A DNA stretch of 64,000 nucleotides, taken from positions 62,001 through 126,000 of the forward strand of contig NZ_JAFKCZ010000009.1 in NCBI RefSeq assembly GCF_017255185.1, given 5' to 3'. Both the position numbers and the translations under genes were made by a program. Below are positions 17,096 through 25,810 of the stretch, one piece after another. Origin of the DNA: Parahaliea mediterranea. Its GTDB lineage: Bacteria > Pseudomonadota > Gammaproteobacteria > Pseudomonadales > Halieaceae. The notes beneath the pieces are model-generated. The model did no database searches. It was not told where the DNA came from and was given only the letters and a program-made list of their open reading frames with translations. Every line of letters begins with the position of its first letter. The stretch's first letter is position 1.

Positions 17096-18088
17096 TCAGG
17101 ATATATAGGCTTTTGGCGTTGTACCTGTCCAGCGTTTGAATGCCCTGAAGAATGAGGTCGGTTCGGTAAAGCCGGCTGCGTAGGCCGCCGCCTTTACGCT
17201 GCCTTCCCGGACCAATACCGTAACGGCGCGATCGCGGCGCACCTCGTTCTTGATTTCCTGGTAGGTGGTGTCTTCGTTCTGAAGGCGTCTGCGCAGCGTT
17301 GCCACGCTAAGACTGAATTCGGTGGCAAGGCTGTCGAGATCAGGGAAGTTCTCCGGAGAACAGCATTCTATGTATTTTCTGATTTCGTACGCGAGGCTTT
17401 TTTGTACGCCGAATTCCGACATCAAATAGAGTGCAGGAGCCTTTAGCAACTCCTTCATGCTGTCAGCATCCTGGAGGATTGGCCGATCGAAATAGTGCGC
17501 GGGAAAACACAGTTGGTTCCGGTTGCTGCCGTAGTCAATGGGCAGGTCGAACAAATTATCGTAGCCCCTTGCCTGGCTGCTTCTTGCGCCACAAACAGAG
17601 ACGGAGGTGAGCGGTATGCGTTCGCGGATACTCCAACTCCCCATTTTATAGGCTATCGCAAGAATGACGATAACAATATGCTGACTCAGGGGGTTGCCGG
17701 AGTCGGTTGACTCAATTTCGTAGTATACGGTCTCATCTTGCCGATGGAGGTTTAACTTGAGGCCGTCGCTGACGAGGCTGAGCACTTTAATGCGCCGTCT
17801 GAGGAAATGGCCCAGCGTTTGGCAATCGATACAGCTTTGGCACAGCAGGGCAAACGTGCCGGGTTTCACCGGTTTGGGTAGCATGCCGCAACTTTCGTCA
17901 TCCATTGCGATCATGACCGAGTTTGCCAGGGCGATAAAACTGGTCAGGGGTATGGGGGCGGTTTCGGTCTCCAGTAGCGAGTAGGACAGGTCGCAAGAAG
18001 CCATAAGCTGCTCTCGCGAGTGTCCCCCTCTTTCAGCCAGGGACAGTAGTTCAAGAAGGTGATGAGAGGGAACTGTCGAGATTTCCAC
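17096..18088 (-). CDS. AraC-family regulator with arabinose-binding-type N-terminal domain
   Basis: A 330-residue regulator. The N-terminal 200 residues match the loose pattern of the arabinose-binding-type sensor seen in OruR/ArgR-like AraC proteins. The C-terminus holds the DNA-binding part, with LATEFSLSVATLRRRL as the first helix-turn-helix and AGFTEPTSFFRAFKRWTG as the second. It is convergent with the lipase gene and lies 132 bases downstream of the thiolase gene on the same strand, so it may be an operon tail or have its own promoter. Such proteins usually activate catabolic genes for fatty or amino-acid-derived compounds. Confidence 0.82.
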   Translation of the reverse strand: MEISTVPSHHLLELLSLAERGGHSREQLMASCDLSYSLLETETAPIPLTSFIALANSVMIAMDDESCGMLPKPVKPGTFALLCQSCIDCQTLGHFLRRRIKVLSLVSDGLKLNLHRQDETVYYEIESTDSGNPLSQHIVIVILAIAYKMGSWSIRERIPLTSVSVCGARSSQARGYDNLFDLPIDYGSNRNQLCFPAHYFDRPILQDADSMKELLKAPALYLMSEFGVQKSLAYEIRKYIECCSPENFPDLDSLATEFSLSVATLRRRLQNEDTTYQEIKNEVRRDRAVTVLVREGSVKAAAYAAGFTEPTSFFRAFKRWTGTTPKAYIS

Positions 18089-18220
18089 CGCTTTGAATCT
18101 ATCCCTTTACATTCGACGACGCGCCAGTAACTGCATGGCCGCAGGCCTCAACTGGTCCCTGATTGGAGCGACCTGAAGCCGTCTGCGGGCCTCCAGCCTG
18201 TCCCCCCACTCCCTTGTTAG

Positions 18221-19453
18221 CTAGATGCGCTCGATGATAATCGCCGGCGCCATCCCTCCTGCCGCGCACATGGTGACCAGGCCGAACTGAAGATCGCGCC
18301 GCTCGAGTTCGTCCAGCACCGTACCGATAAGGATGGAGCCGGTGGCGCCGATGGGGTGCCCCAGCGCCATGGCGCCGCCGTTGACGTTCACCCGGCCACG
18401 ATCGAGGTCGAGGTCGCGGATGAACTTCTCCGCCACCACGGCGAAGGCCTCGTTGATCTCGAACAGGTCGATATCCGACAACTGAAGGCCGGCCTTGGCC
18501 AGCACTTTTCTCGCCGCCGGCACGGGCGCGTTCAGCATCAGGGTTGGCGAATCGCCCATGTTGGCCATGGCTCGCACGCGTGCCCTGGGTTTCATGCCGT
18601 GGGCCCTGGCGTAGTCCGGGGACGCGAGGAGGAGGGCGGCCGCGCCGTCGACCACGCCGGAGGAATTGCCGGCGTGGTGCACATGTTTGATAGCGAGGTC
18701 GGGGTAGACTTTGTTTACCAGGGCGCGGAAGGTGGTGCCGGCCTCATCCAGCGGGTAGTCGGCCATCGCCTCGAAGGCGGGCTTGAGTTCCGCCAGGCTT
18801 TCCAGGGTGGTGTTGGGCCGCGGGAACTCCTCGCAGTCCAGCGCCAGGCTGCCATCGGGCCGGTACACCGGCACCAGGCTATTGTTGAAATAGCCGCTTT
18901 CGATGGCCCTCGCCGCACGGCGCTGGGACTCCACCGCCAGGCTGTCCAGGGCCTTGCGGTCAATGCCCTCGAGGGTGGCGATGGCATCCGCGCACACTCC
19001 CTGGTGGGGCTGTGGATGGCGCTCCCGCAGGCGCAGGTTATCGCTGTCGATAAAGGGTGATTGGTCGCCGGCCTGGCCAAAGGTGGACATCATTTCACAG
19101 CCGCCGCCGATCACCAGGTCCTCCATGCCCGACATGATGGAGGCCGCGGCGATATTCACCGAAGTGATGCCCGAGCCGCAGAATCGGTCCAGCGTGACGC
19201 CGGAGGAGCGCACGTCGTAGCCGGCATCGAGGGCGGCCATGCGCGCCAGGTCGCTGCCTTGCTGGCCGCGCTGACTACTGGTGCCGAAGACGATGTCATC
19301 CACGTCCGCGGTGTTCAGGTCATTGCGCTCCGCCAGCGCCCGGAGCACGGTGGCTCCCAGATGTTGCGGATGCTGGTCGGCGAGAGCGCCCTTGCCTTTC
19401 TTGCCGATGCCGCGGGGCGTGCGGCAGGCGTCGATGATCCACGCTTCAGACAT
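18221..19453 (-). CDS. acetyl-CoA C-acyltransferase (thiolase)
   Basis: A 410-residue degradative thiolase that splits 3-oxoacyl-CoA with CoA, the last step of beta-oxidation. All three catalytic residues are visible: C92 in [12 protein letters not shown]366 in [10 protein letters not shown] and C396 in TMCAAGGM. The length and the closing motif fit the FadA/PcaF class. It lies 50 bases after the enoyl-CoA hydratase gene on the same strand, forming a short beta-oxidation operon with it. The neighbouring AraC-type genes are candidate regulators. Confidence 0.92.
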   Translation of the reverse strand: MSEAWIIDACRTPRGIGKKGKGALADQHPQHLGATVLRALAERNDLNTADVDDIVFGTSSQRGQQGSDLARMAALDAGYDVRSSGVTLDRFCGSGITSVNIAAASIMSGMEDLVIGGGCEMMSTFGQAGDQSPFIDSDNLRLRERHPQPHQGVCADAIATLEGIDRKALDSLAVESQRRAARAIESGYFNNSLVPVYRPDGSLALDCEEFPRPNTTLESLAELKPAFEAMADYPLDEAGTTFRALVNKVYPDLAIKHVHHAGNSSGVVDGAAALLLASPDYARAHGMKPRARVRAMANMGDSPTLMLNAPVPAARKVLAKAGLQLSDIDLFEINEAFAVVAEKFIRDLDLDRGRVNVNGGAMALGHPIGATGSILIGTVLDELERRDLQFGLVTMCAAGGMAPAIIIERI

Positions 19454-19503
19454 GCTGTACCTCCTGTCGGTTATCCGGCGTTTGCCCGGTTACCTTTATC
19501 CGA

Positions 19504-20271
19504 TTATTTGCCTTTCCACTGGGGCGCCCGCTTCTCGGCAAAGGCGGTGGCGCCTTCGATAGCATCCTCGCTGGTGAAAACCGGACGGATGAGATCCTGT
19601 TGTTTCACGAACATTTCCTCGCGGCTCCAGTCCAGGGCGTGGTCAACAACGGCCTTGCTCGCGGCCACGGCGAGCGGTCCGTTGGCGGAGATCCGCTGCG
19701 CCAGCCCGCGTGCCGCCTCCAGCGCGCCGCCGGGGGCTGCGACGCTGTTGATCAGGCCCAGTTCATAGGCCCGTTGCGCACTGATGAAGTCGCCAGTCAG
19801 CGCCAGTTCCATGGCGATGCGCGGCGATATCTGTTTCGGTAACTTGACCAGGCCGCCGGCGCCCGCGGCCAGCCCGCGTTTGACCTCGGGGATGCCGAAT
19901 TTGGCGTCCTCCGCGGCAACGATCAGGTCGCAGCTGATGGCAACTTCAAAACCACCGGCCAGGGCGTAACCCTCGACTGCGGCGAGTAGCGGTTTCTTGG
20001 TGGTGTACTCGCACAGGCCGGCCAGTCCGCGCCCTTCAACGATTGGCAGCTCTCCCGAGACGAAGGCCTTGAGGTCCATGCCGGAGCAGAAAGTACCGCC
20101 GGCGCCGGTAAGGATACCCACCCGCAGTTCCGGGTTGCCTTCCAGCTCGTCGATGGCGGCGGCGACACCTTCGGCGACGGCTTTATTGACCGCGTTCTTG
20201 GCCTCGGGGCGGTTGAGCGTAATGGTGATGACGCCGTCTTCGATCTCGGTCAGTACAACACTGTTGGACAT
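19504..20271 (-). CDS. enoyl-CoA hydratase (crotonase family)
   Basis: A 255-residue crotonase-fold protein. Both catalytic glutamates of enoyl-CoA hydratase are kept: E109 in AGGFEVAISCDL and E129 in FGIPEVKRGL. The oxyanion-hole segment is FCSGMDLKAF. Hydration of a 2-enoyl-CoA is therefore the expected reaction. I chose ATG 20271 because AAGGAGAGG lies upstream; a longer frame from 20328 would add a basic non-conserved leader. It precedes the thiolase gene and follows the OYE-type gene by 185 bases on the same strand. Confidence 0.9.
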   Translation of the reverse strand: MSNSVVLTEIEDGVITITLNRPEAKNAVNKAVAEGVAAAIDELEGNPELRVGILTGAGGTFCSGMDLKAFVSGELPIVEGRGLAGLCEYTTKKPLLAAVEGYALAGGFEVAISCDLIVAAEDAKFGIPEVKRGLAAGAGGLVKLPKQISPRIAMELALTGDFISAQRAYELGLINSVAAPGGALEAARGLAQRISANGPLAVAASKAVVDHALDWSREEMFVKQQDLIRPVFTSEDAIEGATAFAEKRAPQWKGK

Positions 20272-20456
20272 GTTTTTTTTCCTCTCCTTGTGGGTTTTCC
20301 GGTGCCGCCGGCAACCGGCGGCCGACAATGTGTTCAGCTGTCACGTTGAGCACAGATGGTACCCCAGGTTCTGGCTGGTGGGTAGCCAGCCGGTTGTGAG
20401 ACTGGCAATGCGATCGGCACGCACGCGCCGGTAAACACCGGGCCAAAAGCCCGTGG

Positions 20457-21692
20457 CTAGGGTATGTTTGCCGCCGGGATGTTGTTCAGGTCCGGATCGT
20501 TGGGCGGGTTTTTGATGCACCAGGTGCCGGCGCGGTGATAGATATAGGCCACGCAGGCGTTGCAGTTGTCGCAGTCGGAGGCGGTCGCCTCGCCGTTGCT
20601 GAATTTATTGATCAATCCCGGGTCGCGAATCAGCGCCCGTGCCGCCACCACGCAGTCGAAGCCGTCGTCCATGGCGGTCTGTGCGTTGTCCAGGGACTTT
20701 AGCCCGCCCAGGTAGGCCAGGGGCATCGACACGGCCGCGCGAATCTTCAGCGAATAGTCGCGGAAGTACATTTCCCTGAACGCGACCCGCGGTTCGCGGG
20801 ACGTGGCGGCCTTCATCATCATCGCGGTCAGGTGGTCACCGTTTTCCTTGAGAACCTTGCTGATCGACAGACGGTCCATGTTGGAGCCGAACATGAACCA
20901 GGTGGACTCGACGTTGCGGCCGCCGGACAGCACCAGCATGTCGGCGCCGGCGGCTTCCAGGGCGCGGGCAGTAACCACTGCGTCGTCGACATCGGCCCCG
21001 CGGCGCACCCCGTCCGCCACGTTGATCTTGGCCAGTACCGCCACCCGGTCACCCACGGCCTCCTTGACCGCCGCCAGCACCCGGGCCGGAAAGCGCACGC
21101 GGTTGTCCGCGGTGCCGCCGTAGCGGTCCACGCGCCGATTGCTTAACGGCGATATAAACTGGTTCAGCAGGTAACCATGCCCCATGTGCAGTTCCACCGC
21201 GTCAAAGCCGGCCTCGACGGCAAGCCTGGCGGTGTCGACAAACTGCGCGGTGACCCGCGCCATGTCGTCCTCGTTCATCGACCGCTGCAGCAGGTTGCCT
21301 TTCAACAATCCCGCGACATTGAGTCCCGCGGAGGAGCTGAGAGTGCGCCCCCTGACGTGCATGCCGGTGACGAAGGAACCGCCGTGGGTGATTTGCGCCG
21401 AGATAGCCGCGCCCTCGCCGTGCACGGCGTCGGTCAGCGCGCGCAGGTGGGGCAGGGCGTCGCGCCGCATCCATATTTGATTGGGCAGGGTGCGGCCCTC
21501 GCGGGAAACCGCGATATAGGCTACCGTGGTCATGCCCACGCCACCCGCCGCCAGCTCGCGGTGGTGCTTGACCAGCGCCCGGGTCGGCAGGCCGTCGATG
21601 CACATTGCCTCGTTGGCGCCCGACTTGATAAAGCGATTGCGCAGCGTAAGAGGGCCAATGGTGAAGGGAGTAAAGGGGGAAGTGCCGGTCAT
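20457..21692 (-). CDS. Old-Yellow-Enzyme-family NADH:flavin oxidoreductase with C-terminal cysteine cluster
   Basis: A 411-residue FMN-dependent TIM-barrel reductase. FIKSGANEAM near the start, then HGGSF, FDAVELHMGHGYLLNQFISP and NRRVDRYGG are the family signatures (substrate and flavin contacts). Near the C-terminus is Cys-x2-Cys-x2-Cys-x11-Cys. This recalls the 4Fe-4S motif of 2,4-dienoyl-CoA reductase (Cys-x2-Cys-x3-Cys-x11-Cys), but the protein stops soon after and lacks that enzyme's FAD/NADH domain. It may therefore reduce an enoyl or dienoyl intermediate using a separate electron donor. ATG 21692 is chosen because the family begins around TSPFTPFTIGPL; the frame is open further upstream. 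Confidence 0.85.
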   Translation of the reverse strand: MTGTSPFTPFTIGPLTLRNRFIKSGANEAMCIDGLPTRALVKHHRELAAGGVGMTTVAYIAVSREGRTLPNQIWMRRDALPHLRALTDAVHGEGAAISAQITHGGSFVTGMHVRGRTLSSSAGLNVAGLLKGNLLQRSMNEDDMARVTAQFVDTARLAVEAGFDAVELHMGHGYLLNQFISPLSNRRVDRYGGTADNRVRFPARVLAAVKEAVGDRVAVLAKINVADGVRRGADVDDAVVTARALEAAGADMLVLSGGRNVESTWFMFGSNMDRLSISKVLKENGDHLTAMMMKAATSREPRVAFREMYFRDYSLKIRAAVSMPLAYLGGLKSLDNAQTAMDDGFDCVVAARALIRDPGLINKFSNGEATASDCDNCNACVAYIYHRAGTWCIKNPPNDPDLNNIPAANIP

Positions 21693-21851
21693 TTCAAGCC
21701 TGCTATCGTGTGCCGAAGTAGAATGCCTGTGCGCTATTCTAGCCAATACCGTGATCGGCACGGAGGCCACCGGTGCCCGCCCGGGGAAAAGGGTGTCCCG
21801 GTTTAACTACTTGCCTTCAACGTCTATGGGCGACCCGAACGACCAGGTCAG

Positions 21852-22862
21852 CTACACGGCCGCGAGGGAGGGCGCGGCATTGTGGTTGCGCCACTGTTGC
21901 GGCGACAGACCGTGACGCAGCTTGAAGGCGCGTGACAGGGCGCTGGGGCAGCTGTAGCCAAGCAGGTCCGCCAGCGCCGTGAGCTCGATATTCGAGCTGG
22001 ACAGATGGTATTGCGCGGCCTCCAGTCTGACCTGAAGCAGTAGGCTCTTGAACGAGCAATTTTCCCGTCGCAGGGCCCTCTGCAGGGTCTTGGTGTGGAG
22101 GCCGAGTTCCGACGCCACTTGTGCCAGAGTGCAGCTGTCGCGGCCCAGGTGCTGCCGGATGACGGTACTCACCCTGTCGGGCAGGCTGCCGGCGATGACC
22201 GCTCCGCGGTTGACCAAGTGCTGTTTCAGTACCGCCAGCATTTCGGGGTCGTGAGTGGCTATGGGACTCTCGAGCTCCGCGGCGGCAAGGCGCATGCCGT
22301 CGTATTCCTGGCCGAAGTAAACGGGTGCGCCGAAGAAACGCTGGTAGTGTTGCCGGTCCTGTGGTGCGGGAAAGGTGAAGGAGGCCGATAGCGGGCTCCA
22401 GCTACTGCCGCGAATTTCTCGTAGCAACTTGACTTGTTTTGCTACCGATAAGGTCTGGATCTGAGGGCTGTGTCCATCGGCTCCGTTTGGCACGGTTCGG
22501 ATCAGGGTCACGAATTCGGCTTCGCGCTGTATTCTCCAGCGGGTTTCAGTAATAAGCCGCATGTGCCTATGGCAATTGTCAAGCGCGTCACCCAGCGTGG
22601 CGGAGGCTCTAGCCAGATTCAATAGCACACTCGAACCAATCGACTTGCCATGTTTTGCAACTACCAGGGCCAGATGCGGGCAGCGATATTCCCGCGCGAG
22701 GTTTTCCATGCATTGATTGAAAGCCTGCCGGGATATAAAACCTTCCGGGCTCGATAATAGGGAAGGGTCGAGGCCTCGTGATCGAAGTGCCGGATCGAGG
22801 TCGATGTTGAGTTCCTTTGCGGCGGCTTGCAGGCCGGACATGATGGCGCTGCTGATTAGCAT
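21852..22862 (-). CDS. AraC-family regulator with arabinose-binding-type N-terminal domain
   Basis: A 336-residue regulator of the same architecture as the one at 17096, but not a close copy. The N-terminal sensor covers about residues 15-200. The C-terminal DNA-binding domain includes LAQVASELGLHTKTLQRAL and LGYSCPSALSRAFKLRHG. I chose ATG 22862 (start MLISSAIMSGLQAAA), which fits the family start; ATG 22988 is open but would add 42 non-conserved residues. It is divergent from the first of the tandem receptors and upstream, on the same strand, of the reductase, hydratase and thiolase genes, so it could control either side. Confidence 0.83.
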   Translation of the reverse strand: MLISSAIMSGLQAAAKELNIDLDPALRSRGLDPSLLSSPEGFISRQAFNQCMENLAREYRCPHLALVVAKHGKSIGSSVLLNLARASATLGDALDNCHRHMRLITETRWRIQREAEFVTLIRTVPNGADGHSPQIQTLSVAKQVKLLREIRGSSWSPLSASFTFPAPQDRQHYQRFFGAPVYFGQEYDGMRLAAAELESPIATHDPEMLAVLKQHLVNRGAVIAGSLPDRVSTVIRQHLGRDSCTLAQVASELGLHTKTLQRALRRENCSFKSLLLQVRLEAAQYHLSSSNIELTALADLLGYSCPSALSRAFKLRHGLSPQQWRNHNAAPSLAAV

Positions 22863-23143
22863 TGTTTTATCAGGTGACACGTGAATCCTCGGTTGCTGCG
22901 AGCGCCGGAACGTGGAAAACGCCGAAAATCTCCATGGTCTTTTAATGTCATACGAGCGTCGCTTGCTGTCAAGCGTCTTTGTGACCATTCCTAGATACTT
23001 TCCGTGGATGCTGCTTGGCGATCCGATGAATCACACATTGCTACGAGGGTGATACGGAAAAACCAGCGGCATCCGCAACGGCTTACTACAGCTGAAGATT
23101 GAAAAAAGAGCCCAGAAAAATAACCAATAAGGACCAGCACGCT
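22863..23143. promoter_or_regulatory. divergent intergenic region upstream of the first tandem receptor
   Basis: This 281-base region holds the promoters of the AraC-type gene and the receptor gene. One clear inverted repeat is visible, CGCTTG-CTGT-CAAGCG at 22960-22975, a possible operator. The last 45 bases before the receptor resemble the bases before its paralogue at 25811 (CCAGAAAA, then AAGGACCA), showing that the leader was duplicated with the gene. No -35/-10 pair stands out. Confidence 0.35.
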
Positions 23144-25441
23144 ATGCAGAAGAAACCTCTTGCCCTGTCTGTCGGTATCGCCACTTTGGTCGTATGCCTG
23201 GACAGTTCTGCCCGGCAGGGATTGATTGAAGAAGTGATTGTCACTGCGCAAAAACGCAGCGAAAGCCTGGAAGACGTGCCAATTTCCATCGCTGTCATGA
23301 GTAGCGAAGCGATGGACAAAACCGGTGTCCGACAGATGCGCGAGGTGGCCGAATTCGTACCGAATGTGTCGCTCACCGCGGGCAACGACACCAACACCGC
23401 GGTACGTATACGTGGCGTTGGAGCCAATACACGCAACATTGGTTTTGATACCCGGGTTGGGATGTACCTGGATGGAGTCTATCTCGGCCAGTCCCCGGCC
23501 CAGAACCTCGATATCCTGGACCTGGAGCGAGTGGAGATCGCCCGAGGCCCGCAGGGGACGCTGTTTGGCAAGAACACAGTGGCCGGCGCCATTAATATGA
23601 TCACCAACAAACCGGATCGAAGTTTCATGGCCGATGTGCGCGGCGAGTACGGTAATCTCGATTCCTATCGCATCTCCGCTATCGTCAATGCCCCTCTTAC
23701 CGAGAGTATCGCCGCTCGATTGTCGGTCAGCGACAACCATCGTGATGGTTTTATCAAGAACATCACCACCGGCACGGAATTCAACGAGCGCGACGGTACC
23801 TCCTACCGGGGCCAATTGCGCTACCAGGGCGACCGGATAGACGTGAATCTTGCGGCGGACTACCTTGAATCCGAGCGCGTATCCTTCTTTGGCGAGCCCC
23901 AGACCGATTGGTCTGGCAGGGTATACCCTGATCCGTTGGCGCCCGGGCGCAATCGCATCTCCAACAATATCGACAACCACGAAGAGCGCGAGGTCTGGGG
24001 CGTCTCGGCCACCGCCGATATCGATCTGGGTGACAACTACAGTCTGCGCTCGATCACCGCCTATCGCGACACGGATGCGCGGCGCATCCAGGATTCCGAT
24101 CAATCGGCCAATGATATCCTGAGGCTCGACTACCCCGACCAGTACGAACAGTGGTCACAGGAAATTCAGTTTATCTCTCCCGAAGGCGAGCGGCTGCAAT
24201 ACATAGCGGGGCTCTACCTCTACGACCAGGTCGCCATTAGCGAAAGGTCTCCCAGCCTGGGTTCGCAGACCGACGTGCTTTTCAATGCCCTGGGCGTGCC
24301 GCTGGCGCCGTTTCGCGATCTGTTTACAGGTGCCAGGCTAAGTACCCACGGGAAGGTCGACACCGAGAGCTGGGCGCTGTTCGTCAATGGCACCTACGAG
24401 CTGGGCGATCGCTTGACCCTGGGTTTTGGGGCTCGCTACACCGAGGAGAAGAAGTCCGTCGACTACACGATGCTGGGCGATGTGGTCTATATCCTGGGCA
24501 GCATTCCGGTATCTTTGTCTGAGGTGTTCGGTATCGCCGAAGGTCCCATCATAGATGGATATTCCACCGCGGTGTACAAGGACGAAAAGTCCTACGATGA
24601 TTTCTCGCCTACCTTGAGTTTGAGTTATGCGATTAGCGACACCGTTAATATCTACGCAAGGTACAGCTCCGCCTTCAAAAGCGGGGGTTTCAATGTCGAC
24701 TTCGTGCCCCAGCAAGTACTCGACAGCGGCCTGGACTTCGACACTGAAACGGTCGATGCCTACGAAATCGGACTTAAGGGCACCGCGCTGGACAATACCC
24801 TGCGTTTTGCCCTGGCCGGGTTTCAGATGGACTTCGACGACTACCAGCTGAACCAGTTCGTAAAGCTGGGCAGTAACCTGTCCGCCATCACTATCCGCAA
24901 TGCGGCCAAGGTGCAGTCTCGAGGTTTCGAGGCCGAGGCCACATGGTATCCGAGCGCGGCGCTGATGTTGCAGGGCTCACTGGGCTACAACGACGCAGAA
25001 TTCGACGAGTTTCCCGGTGGCGGCACCAGCCGCAATCCTGGCGGCCTTGGTGCCGATTTGTCCGGAAACAAGCTGCCCCTGGCGCCGGAGTGGAGCGCGG
25101 CCTTCGCGGCCCAGTACAACCATCCTCTGCCCGCGTGGAACGCGGAGTTTGTCACCCGCGTGGACTGGACCTATACCGAGGGTCACTACACTACAGAAGA
25201 CAATGTCAAGGTCGCCAGCCCCGGCAGCGGCATCCCCTTTGGCTATGTTGAAAGTTACGATATTTTCAATGCCCGTATCGGTGTTGAGGCCGCTGGCCAG
25301 TGGTCGGTGTACTTGTGGGCACGCAACCTGCTGGATGAAGAATATACCGATAACAGTCAGTCCGATTTCTTCGGTACCATCGTGGATTTCCCCGGGGATC
25401 CGCGCACTTACGGCATCGAACTGGCCTATACTTTTGACTGA
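23144..25441 (+). CDS. TonB-dependent outer-membrane receptor, tandem copy A
   Basis: A 765-residue receptor. Signal peptide to about residue 24, TonB box IEEVIVTAQKR at about 28-38, plug with RVEIARGPQGTLFGKNTVAG, then barrel with YSSAFKSGGFNVDF. It ends in Tyr-Thr-Phe-Asp, so the usual terminal aromatic is followed by one extra residue. The next gene encodes a protein of the same length; my hand alignment gives about 92 substitutions and no gaps (about 88% identity). Synonymous sites differ much more, so this is not a recent duplication. The ribosome site AAGGA lies an unusually long 11 bases before ATG, as in the other copy. The substrate is unknown. Confidence 0.9.
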   Translation: MQKKPLALSVGIATLVVCLDSSARQGLIEEVIVTAQKRSESLEDVPISIAVMSSEAMDKTGVRQMREVAEFVPNVSLTAGNDTNTAVRIRGVGANTRNIGFDTRVGMYLDGVYLGQSPAQNLDILDLERVEIARGPQGTLFGKNTVAGAINMITNKPDRSFMADVRGEYGNLDSYRISAIVNAPLTESIAARLSVSDNHRDGFIKNITTGTEFNERDGTSYRGQLRYQGDRIDVNLAADYLESERVSFFGEPQTDWSGRVYPDPLAPGRNRISNNIDNHEEREVWGVSATADIDLGDNYSLRSITAYRDTDARRIQDSDQSANDILRLDYPDQYEQWSQEIQFISPEGERLQYIAGLYLYDQVAISERSPSLGSQTDVLFNALGVPLAPFRDLFTGARLSTHGKVDTESWALFVNGTYELGDRLTLGFGARYTEEKKSVDYTMLGDVVYILGSIPVSLSEVFGIAEGPIIDGYSTAVYKDEKSYDDFSPTLSLSYAISDTVNIYARYSSAFKSGGFNVDFVPQQVLDSGLDFDTETVDAYEIGLKGTALDNTLRFALAGFQMDFDDYQLNQFVKLGSNLSAITIRNAAKVQSRGFEAEATWYPSAALMLQGSLGYNDAEFDEFPGGGTSRNPGGLGADLSGNKLPLAPEWSAAFAAQYNHPLPAWNAEFVTRVDWTYTEGHYTTEDNVKVASPGSGIPFGYVESYDIFNARIGVEAAGQWSVYLWARNLLDEEYTDNSQSDFFGTIVDFPGDPRTYGIELAYTFD

Positions 25442-25449
25442 TTGACCGC

Positions 25450-25469
25450 GGCCGCTCCGGGGAGCGGCC
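25450..25469 (+). terminator. hairpin terminator after receptor copy A
   Basis: GGCCGCTCC (25450-25458) pairs with GGAGCGGCC (25461-25469), leaving a very tight loop that would open by a pair or so. ATTTT follows at 25476-25480. It starts 8 bases past the receptor stop. A near-identical hairpin follows copy B, so it was duplicated with the gene. Confidence 0.7.
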
Positions 25470-25810
25470 CAATCGATTTTCGCAACAAAGTAATCGACGC
25501 GGAGTTGTCCTTCTCCCTCGTCGCCCCCCGCGCGCCGTCTCAATGGGAAGAAATTTGCTGGCTCAGTCAGTCGCCACCGTATACGGCGACATTTTGCCGA
25601 TCGCAATGTCCTCAAATGTTGTGTTTGAGTCTCTTAATGTCAGGTGCCACGGCTGGCAAACTTTGATACTTTACTGTGCCACGCTGTCAGACGAGTCGGT
25701 ATATCGAGCAGCCAAGGGGCGGCGACGCCGCGGTTAGTGCCGCACCCGACCGGTACCCTGCACGATCCAGAAAATAAGCCACAACAATAGACAAAAAGGA
25801 CCATTACGCC
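25470..25810. other. intergenic region between the tandem receptors
   Basis: This 341-base stretch has no frame with coding character. It should carry the promoter for receptor copy B, but no strong -35/-10 pair is visible by eye. The last 40 bases are related to the leader of copy A. Confidence 0.5.
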
